Shown piece by piece: positions 24,342 to 33,599 of a DNA stretch of 64,000 bases; the stretch's first letter is position 1, and each line of letters begins with the position of its first letter. The DNA comes from Candidatus Pelagibacter sp. (GTDB lineage Bacteria > Pseudomonadota > Alphaproteobacteria > Pelagibacterales > Pelagibacteraceae). The notes beneath the pieces are model-generated. The model was given only the letters and a program-made list of their open reading frames with translations, made no database searches and had not been told where the DNA came from. The stretch lies in assembly GCA_028227525.1 (NCBI GenBank), contig JAOJAE010000004.1:1-64000 (forward strand), in the 5' to 3' direction. The position numbers and the translations under genes are program-made.

Positions 24342-25673
24342 CTATTTGTTTAAAAAAGTTTTCAAAGAGTCATCCATTGCTTTCTCCCAAGGTGTGTGGT
24401 GAACTGGACCAGTAGAACCAGTCACAGGTGAAGAAAAAGATTTATTTCTGTAAGTCATAATATCTTCAACTTTGTGATGCTCCCATTCTTTAAAATGTTT
24501 TCTAATTAACTCAAAATCAATTTTGGGATAATCAGATAAAGAATGAAGTTCTTTTGTATATTCTGTTTGAAAATCGATCATTTGATCTGGGTTTTCTAAT
24601 TTTTCTTCCATTGAAACCCATTTATTAATATCATCTTTAATATCAGTTTCACTTGGGATTGTAATTTTACCCATTATAACATCTCTTGCGAACCAAGCTT
24701 GACAATCAAACATATTAAAAGTGTGAAATTGATCTTGCATTCCTAAGTACATTAACTTGTGATTATTTTCCCAAATAACCCCTTTATATAATTTTGGTGG
24801 ATATAATCTGTTATGTGTTTGAAGTTTAAGATCTTCTGTAAGAAAAGGAAAATGATGAAGATAACCGGTGCATAGAATTACAGCATCTGCCTCTTGTTCG
24901 TGACCATCTTTAAAAATTGCCTTGTTACCTTCAAGTCTATCAAGATGGTAAACTTCTTTCATTCCTTTAGGCCATTTAAATCCCATTGGATTATGCCTGT
25001 ATCCAATAGTTACACTTTTTGCTCCATATTTATGGCATTGTAAAGCCACATCTTCTGCAGAATAACTACTACCAAGAACAATAACATTTTTTCCTCTAAA
25101 TTCTTCAGCATCTCTAAAATCATGTGAATGCATTATTCTTCCAGGAAAAGATTTCATCCCAGGATATTCTGGAATAAAAGGAACTGAGAAGTGACCTGTG
25201 GAGACTACAACATAATCAAATGTTTCATTTAAAATTGTATTATTTTTCTTATCTCTATAAGTCAGATTAAAACTATCATTGTTATATGTAACATTTGTTA
25301 CAGTTGTGTTGAATTTAATTTTATTTTTAAGATTTCCTTTTTTCACTCTTCCAAGAATGTAATCATACAAAACTTCTCTAGGTGGAAATGATGGTATTGG
25401 ATAGCCAAAATGTTCATCAAAAGAATAATCAGCAAACTCAAGACACTCTTTTGGTCCATTGGACCAAAGATATCTATACATGCTATTTGGAATAGGGTCT
25501 CCATATTGATCAGAACCAGTTCTCCAACTGTAATTCCATAAACCACCCCAATCGTCTTGTTTATCAAAACATACAATTTCAGGTATTTTTTCACCTTTTT
25601 TTTCAGCTTGTTCAAATGATCTTAGCATTGATAATCCACAGGGACCTGCACCAATTATAGCAATTTTTGTCAT
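24342..25673 (-). CDS. tmm: Trimethylamine monooxygenase (flavin-containing monooxygenase)
   Basis: It oxidises trimethylamine to TMAO with NADPH and oxygen. The 443 residues have the FAD motif GAGPCG (8-13), the FMO fingerprint F-P-G-R-I-M-H-S-H-D-F (176-186), and the NADPH motif GSSYSAED (201-208). The sequence agrees with bacterial Tmm (WGGLWNYSWRTG, PNSMYRYLWSNGPKE). A GGAG ribosome site lies 8 bases before the ATG. It is convergent with the transporter genes and divergent from glpK. Next to tdm and tmoXWV it completes a TMA-to-dimethylamine route. The enzyme family also oxidises other small methylated amines and sulfides. Confidence 0.93.
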   Translation of the reverse strand: MTKIAIIGAGPCGLSMLRSFEQAEKKGEKIPEIVCFDKQDDWGGLWNYSWRTGSDQYGDPIPNSMYRYLWSNGPKECLEFADYSFDEHFGYPIPSFPPREVLYDYILGRVKKGNLKNKIKFNTTVTNVTYNNDSFNLTYRDKKNNTILNETFDYVVVSTGHFSVPFIPEYPGMKSFPGRIMHSHDFRDAEEFRGKNVIVLGSSYSAEDVALQCHKYGAKSVTIGYRHNPMGFKWPKGMKEVYHLDRLEGNKAIFKDGHEQEADAVILCTGYLHHFPFLTEDLKLQTHNRLYPPKLYKGVIWENNHKLMYLGMQDQFHTFNMFDCQAWFARDVIMGKITIPSETDIKDDINKWVSMEEKLENPDQMIDFQTEYTKELHSLSDYPKIDFELIRKHFKEWEHHKVEDIMTYRNKSFSSPVTGSTGPVHHTPWEKAMDDSLKTFLNK

Positions 25674-25788
25674 TAATTTTCTCCAGTAAATATTTTATAT
25701 GTTTTATTTACTCACAAAATATAAGAAATTAAAAGAATTAATTATTCAATGTATGCAATATTTAATTAAATAATTTATAATTTGCTCA

Positions 25789-27267
25789 GTGAAAAAACTT
25801 ATTCTTTCAATTGACCAAGGAACTACTTCGAGTAGATCAATCTTGTTTGATTTAAAAGGAAGAAAAGTTTTTTCTTCTCAATATGAGTTTCAACAAATTT
25901 TTCCAAAATCAGGGTGGGTTGAACATAATCCAGAGGAAATTTGGAAGGTGACTTTAAAAACAATTAGACAATCAATTAAAAAAAGTAAAAATTTAAAAGC
26001 AAAGGTGATTTCAATTGGAATTACAAACCAAAGAGAGACAACAATTCTTTGGGATAAAAAGAGTGGCAAACCAGTATATAATGCAATTGTTTGGCAAGAT
26101 AGAAGAACAAGTAAAATTTGTGAAAATCTAAAAAAAAGAAAATTAGAAAATTTATTTAGGCAAAAAACTGGGCTATTTATTGATCCATACTTTTCAGCAA
26201 CAAAAGTAAAATGGATATTAGATAATGTTTCAATATCAAAAAAACTTTTGAAAAATAAACAATTGATGTTTGGAACAATTGATACTTTTTTAATTTGGAG
26301 ATTAACGAATAAAAAACATCATTTTACTGACGCAACTAATGCAAGTAGAACTATGATGTATAATATAAATTCAGATAAATGGGATGATGAAATCTTAAAA
26401 AAACTAAATATTTCAAAATCTATTTTACCAAAAGTAAAAAATTCTGCTGATGATTTTGGAACAACTTCTAAGAAAATTATAGGTGAAGAAATACCAATTA
26501 ATGCAGTATTAGGAGACCAACAAGCAGCTGCAGTTGGGCAAGCTTGTTTTGATAAAGGTTCTGTTAAAAGTACATATGGCACAGGCGCCTTTGCTATAAT
26601 AAATACAGGAAATAAAAAAATTTTATCCAAAAATAAATTATTAACAACAATTTGCTACAGATTAAAAAATAAAAATACGTATGCATTAGAGGGCTCTATA
26701 TTTATTGCAGGTGCTGGTGTTCAATGGTTAAGAGATAAGATTAAACTGATTGATAATGCTAAAGAAACAGAAAAAATTTCAAAATCTATAGTTGATAACG
26801 ATGGAGTATATGTTGTTCCAGCATTTACAGGTTTAGGAGCTCCTTATTGGAAAGCAGAAGCTAAGGGATTGATAACTGGATTAACGAGAAATACAGATTG
26901 GAAAAATTTAGTTAGAGCGGTAATAGAGTCAGTTGCTTATCAGAGTTATGATTTGTTTGATGCTATGAAAAAAGATGGATCTAGACCTAATATTATTAAA
27001 GTCGATGGTGGTATGGTAGCAAACGACTGGTTTTCTCAATTTTTATCTGACATTTTGAATACAAAAGTATTACGACCAGTTATTCAAGAAACCACAGCAT
27101 TAGGTGCAGCTTTCTTTGCAGGATATCAAGCAGGTGAATTTAAATCTCTAGAAGAAATAAAAAGTAAATGGAAAAAAGATGCCATTTTTAACCCTAAAAT
27201 AAAGAAAAACTTAAGAATTAACTTATTGAAAGGGTGGCAACAAGCAATTAGAAAAACTTTAGCTTAA
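25789..27267 (+). CDS. glpK: Glycerol kinase
   Basis: It phosphorylates glycerol to glycerol-3-phosphate with ATP. The 492 residues match the family length. The FGGY-fold phosphate loop SIDQGTTSSRSILFD is at the N-terminus. VWQDRRT, GDQQAAAVGQ, YGTGAFAI and KVDGGMVAND follow in order. The start is GTG; the ATP-binding motif lies at residue 6, so little room is left for another start. It leads a run with gpsA, an iron alcohol dehydrogenase and an amidotransferase. No glpD or glycerol facilitator is nearby. Confidence 0.92.
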   Translation: MKKLILSIDQGTTSSRSILFDLKGRKVFSSQYEFQQIFPKSGWVEHNPEEIWKVTLKTIRQSIKKSKNLKAKVISIGITNQRETTILWDKKSGKPVYNAIVWQDRRTSKICENLKKRKLENLFRQKTGLFIDPYFSATKVKWILDNVSISKKLLKNKQLMFGTIDTFLIWRLTNKKHHFTDATNASRTMMYNINSDKWDDEILKKLNISKSILPKVKNSADDFGTTSKKIIGEEIPINAVLGDQQAAAVGQACFDKGSVKSTYGTGAFAIINTGNKKILSKNKLLTTICYRLKNKNTYALEGSIFIAGAGVQWLRDKIKLIDNAKETEKISKSIVDNDGVYVVPAFTGLGAPYWKAEAKGLITGLTRNTDWKNLVRAVIESVAYQSYDLFDAMKKDGSRPNIIKVDGGMVANDWFSQFLSDILNTKVLRPVIQETTALGAAFFAGYQAGEFKSLEEIKSKWKKDAIFNPKIKKNLRINLLKGWQQAIRKTLA

Positions 27268-27276
27268 TTTTAGTTT

Positions 27277-28305
27277 ATGAAAAAAATAATCATAATAGGT
27301 GCTGGCGCAATGGGATCTGCTTTTGCTGTTCCTTGTGTTGAAAACAATAACGATGTCACAATTGTTGGGACTCATTTAGAGGATAATTTGATAAAAGAGA
27401 TCATTTCAAATGATTATCTTCATCCTGGATTAAAAACAAAGCTTCCAAAACAAATAAAATTTATCCAATTCAATGGATTACAGCCTCTTTTAGAAAAAGA
27501 TTTAGATTTAATTGTTGCAGGAATTAGCTCAATAGGAATTGAATGGTTTGCAAAACAAATATCTAAGAATTACAAAAAAAAATTACCGATTGTTTTATTA
27601 ACAAAAGGTTTATCAATAGTAGAAAATGAGCTTACAACTTTATCTAATAAAATTAAAAACATATTAGAAAAAAATGGTCACTCAGAAATTAATATTTCAG
27701 CCATCAAAGGTCCATGTTTAGCAGCTGGTTTAGCAAATAAAATGAGAACTGGAACAGTCATAGCCAATCAAAACATAAAAGAGTGTTTGTCATTAAAAAG
27801 TATTATTTCAACTAATTATTATTCTACAGAAATATCAGAAGATATCACTGGAGTAGAGTTATCAGGAGCAATCAAAAACATATATTCAATGTTAATAGGT
27901 GCCTCTGAGGGATTAAGTAACTCAAAAGCTACAAAAGAAGTTCAATCTAAATATTTTTTAAATACTGCGGCCTCATTAATCCATAGATCAATTTCAGAAA
28001 TGGTTGAATTTGTTTCTCACTATGGAGGCAAAGCAGAAACAGTTTATGGTTTAGCAGGTCTTGGAGATTTGTATGTTAGTGCCATCGGTGGAAGAAATAG
28101 TTTAATGGGAAAGTATTTAGGTGAAGGCTACCTATATAATGAAGCTAAAGAAAAGTTTATGCAAAATGTTACTGTAGAAGGTGCTCAACTTGCTTTAGAA
28201 ATTGGACCAAGAATACTTGAAGATCTAGATAATAAAAATTTTCCACTAATGTTTAATATGTTAAGTACTATTTGTGAAAATAAAAAATTAGAAATTAATT
28301 GGTAA
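27277..28305 (+). CDS. gpsA: NAD(P)-dependent glycerol-3-phosphate dehydrogenase
   Basis: The 342 residues start with a Rossmann motif (IIIGAGAMGSAFA), then TKGLS, KGPCLAAGLANKMRTGTV, GAIKNIYSMLIGASEGL and YGLAGLGDLYVSAIGGRNSLMGKYLGEG. These match GpsA in order, although several positions are divergent. The reversible reaction links glycerol-3-phosphate and dihydroxyacetone phosphate. Directly after glpK, it could provide the oxidation step of glycerol use in place of GlpD, or supply phospholipid backbone. The gap from glpK is 9 bases, and the next gene starts immediately after its stop. Confidence 0.82.
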   Translation: MKKIIIIGAGAMGSAFAVPCVENNNDVTIVGTHLEDNLIKEIISNDYLHPGLKTKLPKQIKFIQFNGLQPLLEKDLDLIVAGISSIGIEWFAKQISKNYKKKLPIVLLTKGLSIVENELTTLSNKIKNILEKNGHSEINISAIKGPCLAAGLANKMRTGTVIANQNIKECLSLKSIISTNYYSTEISEDITGVELSGAIKNIYSMLIGASEGLSNSKATKEVQSKYFLNTAASLIHRSISEMVEFVSHYGGKAETVYGLAGLGDLYVSAIGGRNSLMGKYLGEGYLYNEAKEKFMQNVTVEGAQLALEIGPRILEDLDNKNFPLMFNMLSTICENKKLEINW

Positions 28306-29469
28306 ATGAAATCAAATTGGAATTACCCAACAACCATGTGGGTTGGAAAAGACAGAATAAAAGATTTAAGCAATGCTTGCAAAATATTAAATATTAATAA
28401 ACCATTGTTGGTAACCGATAATGGTCTTGCTAAATCAAAAATTGTAATTGATACTTTAAACAATTTAAAAGAACATGGTATTTTAGTTGAACTATATTCT
28501 GATGTAGTAGGTAATCCAACTGGTACAAACGTGACTGAGGGTACTGATTATTATAATAAAAACAACTGTGATGGTGTAATAGCTTTTGGAGGTGGTAGTG
28601 GCCTTGATGTTGGTAAAGCAATTGCATTTATGTCAGGCCAAACATTACCTATTTGGGATTTTGAGGACGTAGGAGATAATTGGACTAAAGCAAATTCTAA
28701 AAAAATAGCACCAATTATAGCTGTACCTACAACTGCAGGAACTGGATCAGAAACAGGACGTGCTTCGGTAATTTTAAATGAGGAAACAGGTGTTAAAAAT
28801 ATAATTTTTCATCCTAAATTTTTACCTTCAATAGTCATACTAGATCCAGTTTTAACAATTGGACTTCCATCAAAAATTACAGCTGCAACAGGCATGGATG
28901 CTCTAGCCCATAATTTAGAAGCCTATTGTGCACCAGGATATCATCCAATGGCAGATGGAATTGCTTTAGAGGGTATGAGATTAATTAATGATTGGTTGCT
29001 AGAAGCAGTTAAAGATGGATCAAATATAGAAGCAAGACAGAATATGTTAACAGCAGCTAGTATGGGTTCAACTGCATTTCAAAAAGGTTTAGGTGCAATT
29101 CACTCATTAAGTCATCCTGTAAATGCTTTAAATAATATTCATCATGGTTTATCCAATGCAATATTTATGCCTTACGTATTAACTTTTAACAAAGATGTAA
29201 TTGAAAAAAAAATAATTAAAATTTGTGATTACTTAGAACTTAACGACTGCTCTTTTGATGGTTTTATTAATTGGATTTTAGATTTAAGAAAAAAACTAGA
29301 TATGCCCCATAAATTATCAGAGGTAATAAATGAAAAAGATTTTGATCTTGATAGGTTATCAAAAATGGCTTTAGCAGATCCTTCAACTGGAGGAAACCCA
29401 AAGAAATTAACTGAAGCAGATATGAAACAAATGTACCAACATAGTATGTCAGGAGATCTATTTAAATGA
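28306..29469 (+). CDS. Iron-containing alcohol dehydrogenase
   Basis: The 387 residues are a group III Fe-ADH. The NAD-binding GGGSGLDVGKAIA motif is followed by TTAGTGSETGR. The metal ligands sit in GMDALAHNLEAY and HSLSHPVNALNNIHHGLSNA. The family oxidises primary alcohols or 1,2-diols to aldehydes or the reverse. In SAR11 a protein of this type has been linked to methanol and other alcohol oxidation, as I recall; the substrate here is not provable by sequence. It starts right after gpsA and overlaps the next gene by 4 bases (ATGA), so it is in the glpK operon. Confidence 0.88.
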   Translation: MKSNWNYPTTMWVGKDRIKDLSNACKILNINKPLLVTDNGLAKSKIVIDTLNNLKEHGILVELYSDVVGNPTGTNVTEGTDYYNKNNCDGVIAFGGGSGLDVGKAIAFMSGQTLPIWDFEDVGDNWTKANSKKIAPIIAVPTTAGTGSETGRASVILNEETGVKNIIFHPKFLPSIVILDPVLTIGLPSKITAATGMDALAHNLEAYCAPGYHPMADGIALEGMRLINDWLLEAVKDGSNIEARQNMLTAASMGSTAFQKGLGAIHSLSHPVNALNNIHHGLSNAIFMPYVLTFNKDVIEKKIIKICDYLELNDCSFDGFINWILDLRKKLDMPHKLSEVINEKDFDLDRLSKMALADPSTGGNPKKLTEADMKQMYQHSMSGDLFK

Positions 29470-30257
29470 ATAATTTAAACATTCTAATTGTTGAAGGAAA
29501 TATTAGAAAAGATAGTGAATTTTTTATTAAAGCAGCTGGAGCTTCTGCTGCAGATAATTTAAAAAATTTAATTTTAAAATTAGAGCCATTGACCAATACA
29601 GAAATTATAAATCCTGGACATGATGATGAAACAAAAAATGCTCTAGAAAATATGAGCAAATATAATGGTATTGTGTTTACTGGTGGTGCAATGAGAATAA
29701 ATGATATGACCGATGTAATTAAAAAACACATTAATTTTGCATCTAATTGTTTTGAACAAAAAAATAAAATTTTAGCAATATGTTGGGGGCTACAAGTATG
29801 TTCAACAGCTGCAGGAGGTAAAGTAAATCCAGGTAAAAATGGTGCACACATAGGAATTGCATCTGATGTAATAATTAATAAGGAAGGTATGAAGCATTTT
29901 ATCTACAAAGATAAAAAAAATATTTTTACTTCGCCAGCCTTTAATTTTGATGAAGTAAGTGAGATACCAAAAGATGCTATTCTTTTATCAAGTGATAAAG
30001 TTAACAATGTAATGGGTATTATTTTTAATAGAGGAAATTCAGAAATTATTGGTTTACAATATCATCCTGACTACGAATATTCTCAAATGCTTAACCTTAT
30101 AGCCGGTCGTAAAGAAAGATTATTTAAGAATAACAATTTTTCCAATGAAGAAGATTATCAAAAACATATTTCATACATAAAGTCAGAAAATGAATTATTG
30201 AACTTTAATGATAGAACTTGTGAAGTTAAAAATTGGCTTAATTACTTGAAGAACTAG
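29466..30257 (+). CDS. Class I glutamine amidotransferase-like protein
   Basis: The 263 residues have the triad-type class I amidotransferase pattern. The nucleophile elbow is ILAICWGLQVC and the His-x-x-x-Glu is in QYHPDYE. GIVFTGGAMRIND and HIGIASDV are other conserved segments. Such stand-alone proteins act as amidotransferase subunits or as gamma-glutamyl hydrolases that release an amine from gamma-glutamyl compounds. The start overlaps the Fe-ADH stop, so translation is coupled. In a window rich in glutamyl-amine chemistry a gamma-glutamyl hydrolase role is attractive but unproven. Its stop is one base from that of fhs. Confidence 0.75.
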   Translation: MNNLNILIVEGNIRKDSEFFIKAAGASAADNLKNLILKLEPLTNTEIINPGHDDETKNALENMSKYNGIVFTGGAMRINDMTDVIKKHINFASNCFEQKNKILAICWGLQVCSTAAGGKVNPGKNGAHIGIASDVIINKEGMKHFIYKDKKNIFTSPAFNFDEVSEIPKDAILLSSDKVNNVMGIIFNRGNSEIIGLQYHPDYEYSQMLNLIAGRKERLFKNNNFSNEEDYQKHISYIKSENELLNFNDRTCEVKNWLNYLKN

Positions 30258-30258
30258 C

Positions 30259-31944
30259 TTAAAATAGACCTTCAATCTCACCATCTTTATTCAACTTAAT
30301 AGAGTCTGCAGCTGGTACTCTTGGTAATCCAGGCATTGTCATAATAGCTCCACAAACTACCACAATAAATTCAGCTCCAGATGAAAGTCTTATTTCTCTA
30401 ATTGGCAAAGAGTGTCCACTAGGCGCCCCTTTGAGACTTGGATCGGTTGAAAAACTGTATTGAGTTTTTGCAACACAAATAGGTAATTCACCAAATCCCG
30501 CTTCTTCAAAACTCTTTAATTGATCTCTAATTTTTGTATCAGCTATAACCTCATCTGCTCTATATATCTCTTTAGCGATAGTCTCGATTTTTTTAAATAA
30601 TGGGGTTTTACTCTCATATAAGAATTTAAAATTAGCCTCATTTTTTTCACATAAATCTGAAACATGAGCAGCTAATTCTTTTGTACCTTCACCACCATTT
30701 GCCCAATGAGTACATAGACTTGCCTTAACTCCCATGCCATCACAAAATTCGATTAAAGCTTTAACTTCATTATCTGTATCTTTGATAAAATGATTAACTG
30801 CAACTGCAACAGGTAAACCAAATTTTTGAACATTTTGGATATGTCTTTCAAGGTTTACAAGTCCTTTTTTAAGAGCATCTACATTTTCATTTTTCAAATC
30901 ATCTTTTGCAACTCCACCATGCATCTTCAATGCTCTGATAGTTGCAACAATTACAACACAACTTGGTTTTAAATTTGATTTTCTACATTTTATATCAAGA
31001 AATTTTTCAGCTCCTAGGTCTGCTCCAAAACCTGCTTCTGTTACAACATAGTCTGCAAGTTTTAATCCTGTCTTTGTCGCAATTACAGAGTTACATCCAT
31101 GTGCAATATTTGCAAAAGGACCACCATGAATTATTGCAGGATTGTTTTCTAAAGTTTGAGTTACGTTTGGTCTAATGGCATCTTTTAATAATACAGTCAT
31201 TGGACCTTGAGCTTTTAAATCTTTTGCAAAAACAGGTTTTTTATCTCTTGTGTATGCAATTGTTATATTTCCAATTCTCTTTTCTAAATCTTCTAAATCA
31301 TTTGATAAGCAAAAGATTGCCATGATTTCAGATGCAACAGTGATATCAAAACCATCTTCTCTTGGAAAACCATTTGCAACACCACCTAAGTTAATATTGA
31401 TAGATCTTAAAGAACGATCATTCATATCCATTACTCTTTTCCAAACAATTCTTCTAACATCGATATCCAGTTTGTTACCCCAATAGATATGGTTATCAAT
31501 TAATGCTGATAGAAGATTGTGCGCTGAAGTAATTGCATGGAAATCTCCTGTAAAATGTAAATTAATTTGTTCCATTGGAACTACTTGAGCATAGCCACCG
31601 CCAGCAGCACCACCCTTCATACCAAAAGATGGTCCAAGACTTGGCTCTCTTAAACAAACTATAGATTTTTTTCCAATTTTATTTAATCCATCATTTAAAC
31701 CAACTGAAGTAGTAGTTTTACCTTCACCCGCAGGAGTAGGAGTGATTGCAGTAACTAAAATTAATTTTCCATCAGGTTTATCTTTTAAAGTATCAAGATA
31801 TTCCAAGTTTATTTTTGCAATGTGTCTTCCCATAGGACTGAAAGCAGAACTTTCATCTGGTACATTTATTTTAGCTAAAATGTCATTTATAGGTTGCATT
31901 TTAGCTTCCCTAGCTATTTGAATATCTGACTTAACATCGCTCAT
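30259..31944 (-). CDS. fhs: Formate-tetrahydrofolate ligase
   Basis: The 561 residues carry the ATP-binding motif [38 protein letters not shown] and further conserved blocks ([19 protein letters not shown]) follow through to the C-terminus. It links formate to tetrahydrofolate with ATP, or runs in reverse to yield formate and ATP when C1 units are oxidised. In this setting it connects formaldehyde-level C1 units from Tdm, Sox and dimethylglycine oxidation to formate. It is divergent from soxB across a 128-base gap and convergent with the amidotransferase gene. Confidence 0.95.
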   Translation of the reverse strand: MSDVKSDIQIAREAKMQPINDILAKINVPDESSAFSPMGRHIAKINLEYLDTLKDKPDGKLILVTAITPTPAGEGKTTTSVGLNDGLNKIGKKSIVCLREPSLGPSFGMKGGAAGGGYAQVVPMEQINLHFTGDFHAITSAHNLLSALIDNHIYWGNKLDIDVRRIVWKRVMDMNDRSLRSININLGGVANGFPREDGFDITVASEIMAIFCLSNDLEDLEKRIGNITIAYTRDKKPVFAKDLKAQGPMTVLLKDAIRPNVTQTLENNPAIIHGGPFANIAHGCNSVIATKTGLKLADYVVTEAGFGADLGAEKFLDIKCRKSNLKPSCVVIVATIRALKMHGGVAKDDLKNENVDALKKGLVNLERHIQNVQKFGLPVAVAVNHFIKDTDNEVKALIEFCDGMGVKASLCTHWANGGEGTKELAAHVSDLCEKNEANFKFLYESKTPLFKKIETIAKEIYRADEVIADTKIRDQLKSFEEAGFGELPICVAKTQYSFSTDPSLKGAPSGHSLPIREIRLSSGAEFIVVVCGAIMTMPGLPRVPAADSIKLNKDGEIEGLF

Positions 31945-32072
31945 TTAAAATCCTAAAGTTATAAATTTTTTAGTGATGACTTCTTATCCTTTTTTACGAT
32001 CTTTGGAAACTTCTAAAAAATATATATAAAAAAAATAAGAACTATTTATATTCATTGAGATAAAAATATCTG

Positions 32073-33329
32073 ATGCAAAAATATTCTATATTTAATCTGG
32101 TTAAAAATGCTTTTTCAGGTCATCAAAACTGGGATTTAGCTTGGAAGGATCCAACTCCTAAAAAAGAATATGACGTTGTAATTATTGGTGGAGGAGGCCA
32201 TGGTTTAGCTACTGCTTATTATTTAGCAAAAGAACATAATATTACAAATGTTGCCATCATTGAAAAAGGGTGGATAGGTGGTGGTAATGTTGGTCGAAAT
32301 ACTACCATTATAAGATCAAATTACATGCATGATGACAATGCACTCTTTAGTGAGTTTGGAATGGATTTATGGAGAAAGATGAGTCAGGATTTAAATTACA
32401 ATGTAATGTTTTCTCCTAGAGGAATTATAAATCTTGCACACTCAGATGCTCAAATGAATGTTTATGCGAGACGAGGAAATTCAATGAGATTGAATGGGAT
32501 TGATGCTGTTCTTCTTAATAGAGAGCAAGTTAAAGAAATTATACCAATGGCCGATTTTTCTGAAAATGTAAGATTTCCAATTTTTGGTGGATTAATGCAA
32601 CCAAGTGCAGGAACTGCAAGACATGATGCGGTAGCTTGGGGTTATGCAAGACAAGCTGACTCAATGGGTGTTGATATAATTCAAAATTGTGAAGTCACAG
32701 GTTTCGATGTTAGTGGCGGAAAGATAAATGGTGTTAGAACATCAAGAGGTGACATTAAAGTTAAAAAAATTGGATTATGTGTTGCAGGGAGCACAAATGT
32801 GCTAGCAGAAAAATTAAATATGACTTTACCAATTGAAACTCATCTTCTTCAAGCATGTGTTTCAGAACCAGTAAAACCAATTTTAGATAGAGTAGTTACT
32901 TTTGGAGCTGGACACTTTTATATAAGTCAATCTGACAAAGGTGAAATGGTAATGGGTGGAGATTTAGATGGTTATAATAGTTACGCTCAAAGAGGAAATC
33001 TTCCAACTCTTCAACATGTATTAACTGAAGGAATAGCTATGATGCCATTTCTAAGTAAGTTAAAAATGCTTAGAACTTGGGGTGGAATAATGGATATGTC
33101 TATGGATGGTTCACCGATAATTGATAAAACACATATTGAAGGTTTATATTTGAATTGTGGTTGGTGCTATGGTGGATTTAAAGCAACACCAGCATCTGGT
33201 TGGACATTTGCTCATACAATTGCACAAGATAGAGTTCATAAATTAAATGCTGGTTACAGTTTAAATAGATTTAGCACAGGTCACTTACTTGATGAAAAAG
33301 GACTTGGAACAAAAACTTGGATTTCATAA
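32073..33329 (+). CDS. soxB: Sarcosine oxidase / N-methylglutamate dehydrogenase beta-type subunit
   Basis: The 418 residues show an FAD motif VVIIGGGGHGLATAYYLAKEHNI (about 35-57) and the IGGGNVGRNTTIIRSNY block. TARHDAVAWG (His184) lies in the region where the family attaches its FMN. It is the flavin subunit of a heterotetrameric enzyme that demethylates sarcosine or N-methylglutamate. The gene order B-D-A-G with tight spacing is the same for SoxBDAG and MgdABCD, so sequence by eye cannot tell which. The MgsABC-type genes 20 kb away keep N-methylglutamate a serious candidate. Confidence 0.88.
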   Translation: MQKYSIFNLVKNAFSGHQNWDLAWKDPTPKKEYDVVIIGGGGHGLATAYYLAKEHNITNVAIIEKGWIGGGNVGRNTTIIRSNYMHDDNALFSEFGMDLWRKMSQDLNYNVMFSPRGIINLAHSDAQMNVYARRGNSMRLNGIDAVLLNREQVKEIIPMADFSENVRFPIFGGLMQPSAGTARHDAVAWGYARQADSMGVDIIQNCEVTGFDVSGGKINGVRTSRGDIKVKKIGLCVAGSTNVLAEKLNMTLPIETHLLQACVSEPVKPILDRVVTFGAGHFYISQSDKGEMVMGGDLDGYNSYAQRGNLPTLQHVLTEGIAMMPFLSKLKMLRTWGGIMDMSMDGSPIIDKTHIEGLYLNCGWCYGGFKATPASGWTFAHTIAQDRVHKLNAGYSLNRFSTGHLLDEKGLGTKTWIS

Positions 33330-33599
33330 ATGCTTCATATCAAATGCCCTCACTGTGGAATGAGATCGCAAAATGAATTTTCATATGGTGGTGATGCAAC
33401 TGTTAAAAGACCTGAGCTAAATAAGGAAATATCTGATCAAGACTGGGATAATTTTGTCTATAACAGAAAAAGTCTAAGAGGTAAACATTGGGAGTTATGG
33501 CAACATTTATCAGGTTGTAGACAATGGATAAAAGTTGAAAGAGACACAGCTACTCATGAAATTTTTAACACTCTTAAAGCTAATGAGGAAATTTCATAA
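33330..33599 (+). CDS. soxD: Sarcosine oxidase / N-methylglutamate dehydrogenase delta-type subunit
   Basis: The 89 residues start MLHIKCPHCGMRSQNEF. The zinc CxxC pair (Cys6, Cys9) and a later cysteine (SGCRQW) are typical of the small zinc-binding SoxD. WDNFVYNRKSLRGKHWELWQH is the conserved core. It bridges other subunits in the heterotetramer. The start follows the soxB stop with no gap, and the end overlaps soxA by one base. Confidence 0.9.
   Translation: MLHIKCPHCGMRSQNEFSYGGDATVKRPELNKEISDQDWDNFVYNRKSLRGKHWELWQHLSGCRQWIKVERDTATHEIFNTLKANEEIS

Noticed and set aside
29462..29851. 129-codon open frame opposite the class I amidotransferase gene
   Set aside because: The forward-strand product has intact Cys and His-Glu catalytic motifs and correct operon spacing. 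The reverse frame is a low-complexity shadow.
31945..32072. Possible riboswitch in the divergent fhs/soxB gap
   Set aside because: I looked for glycine- and THF-riboswitch-like conserved blocks because of the C1 context. The 128 bases are AT-rich without paired conserved elements on either strand.
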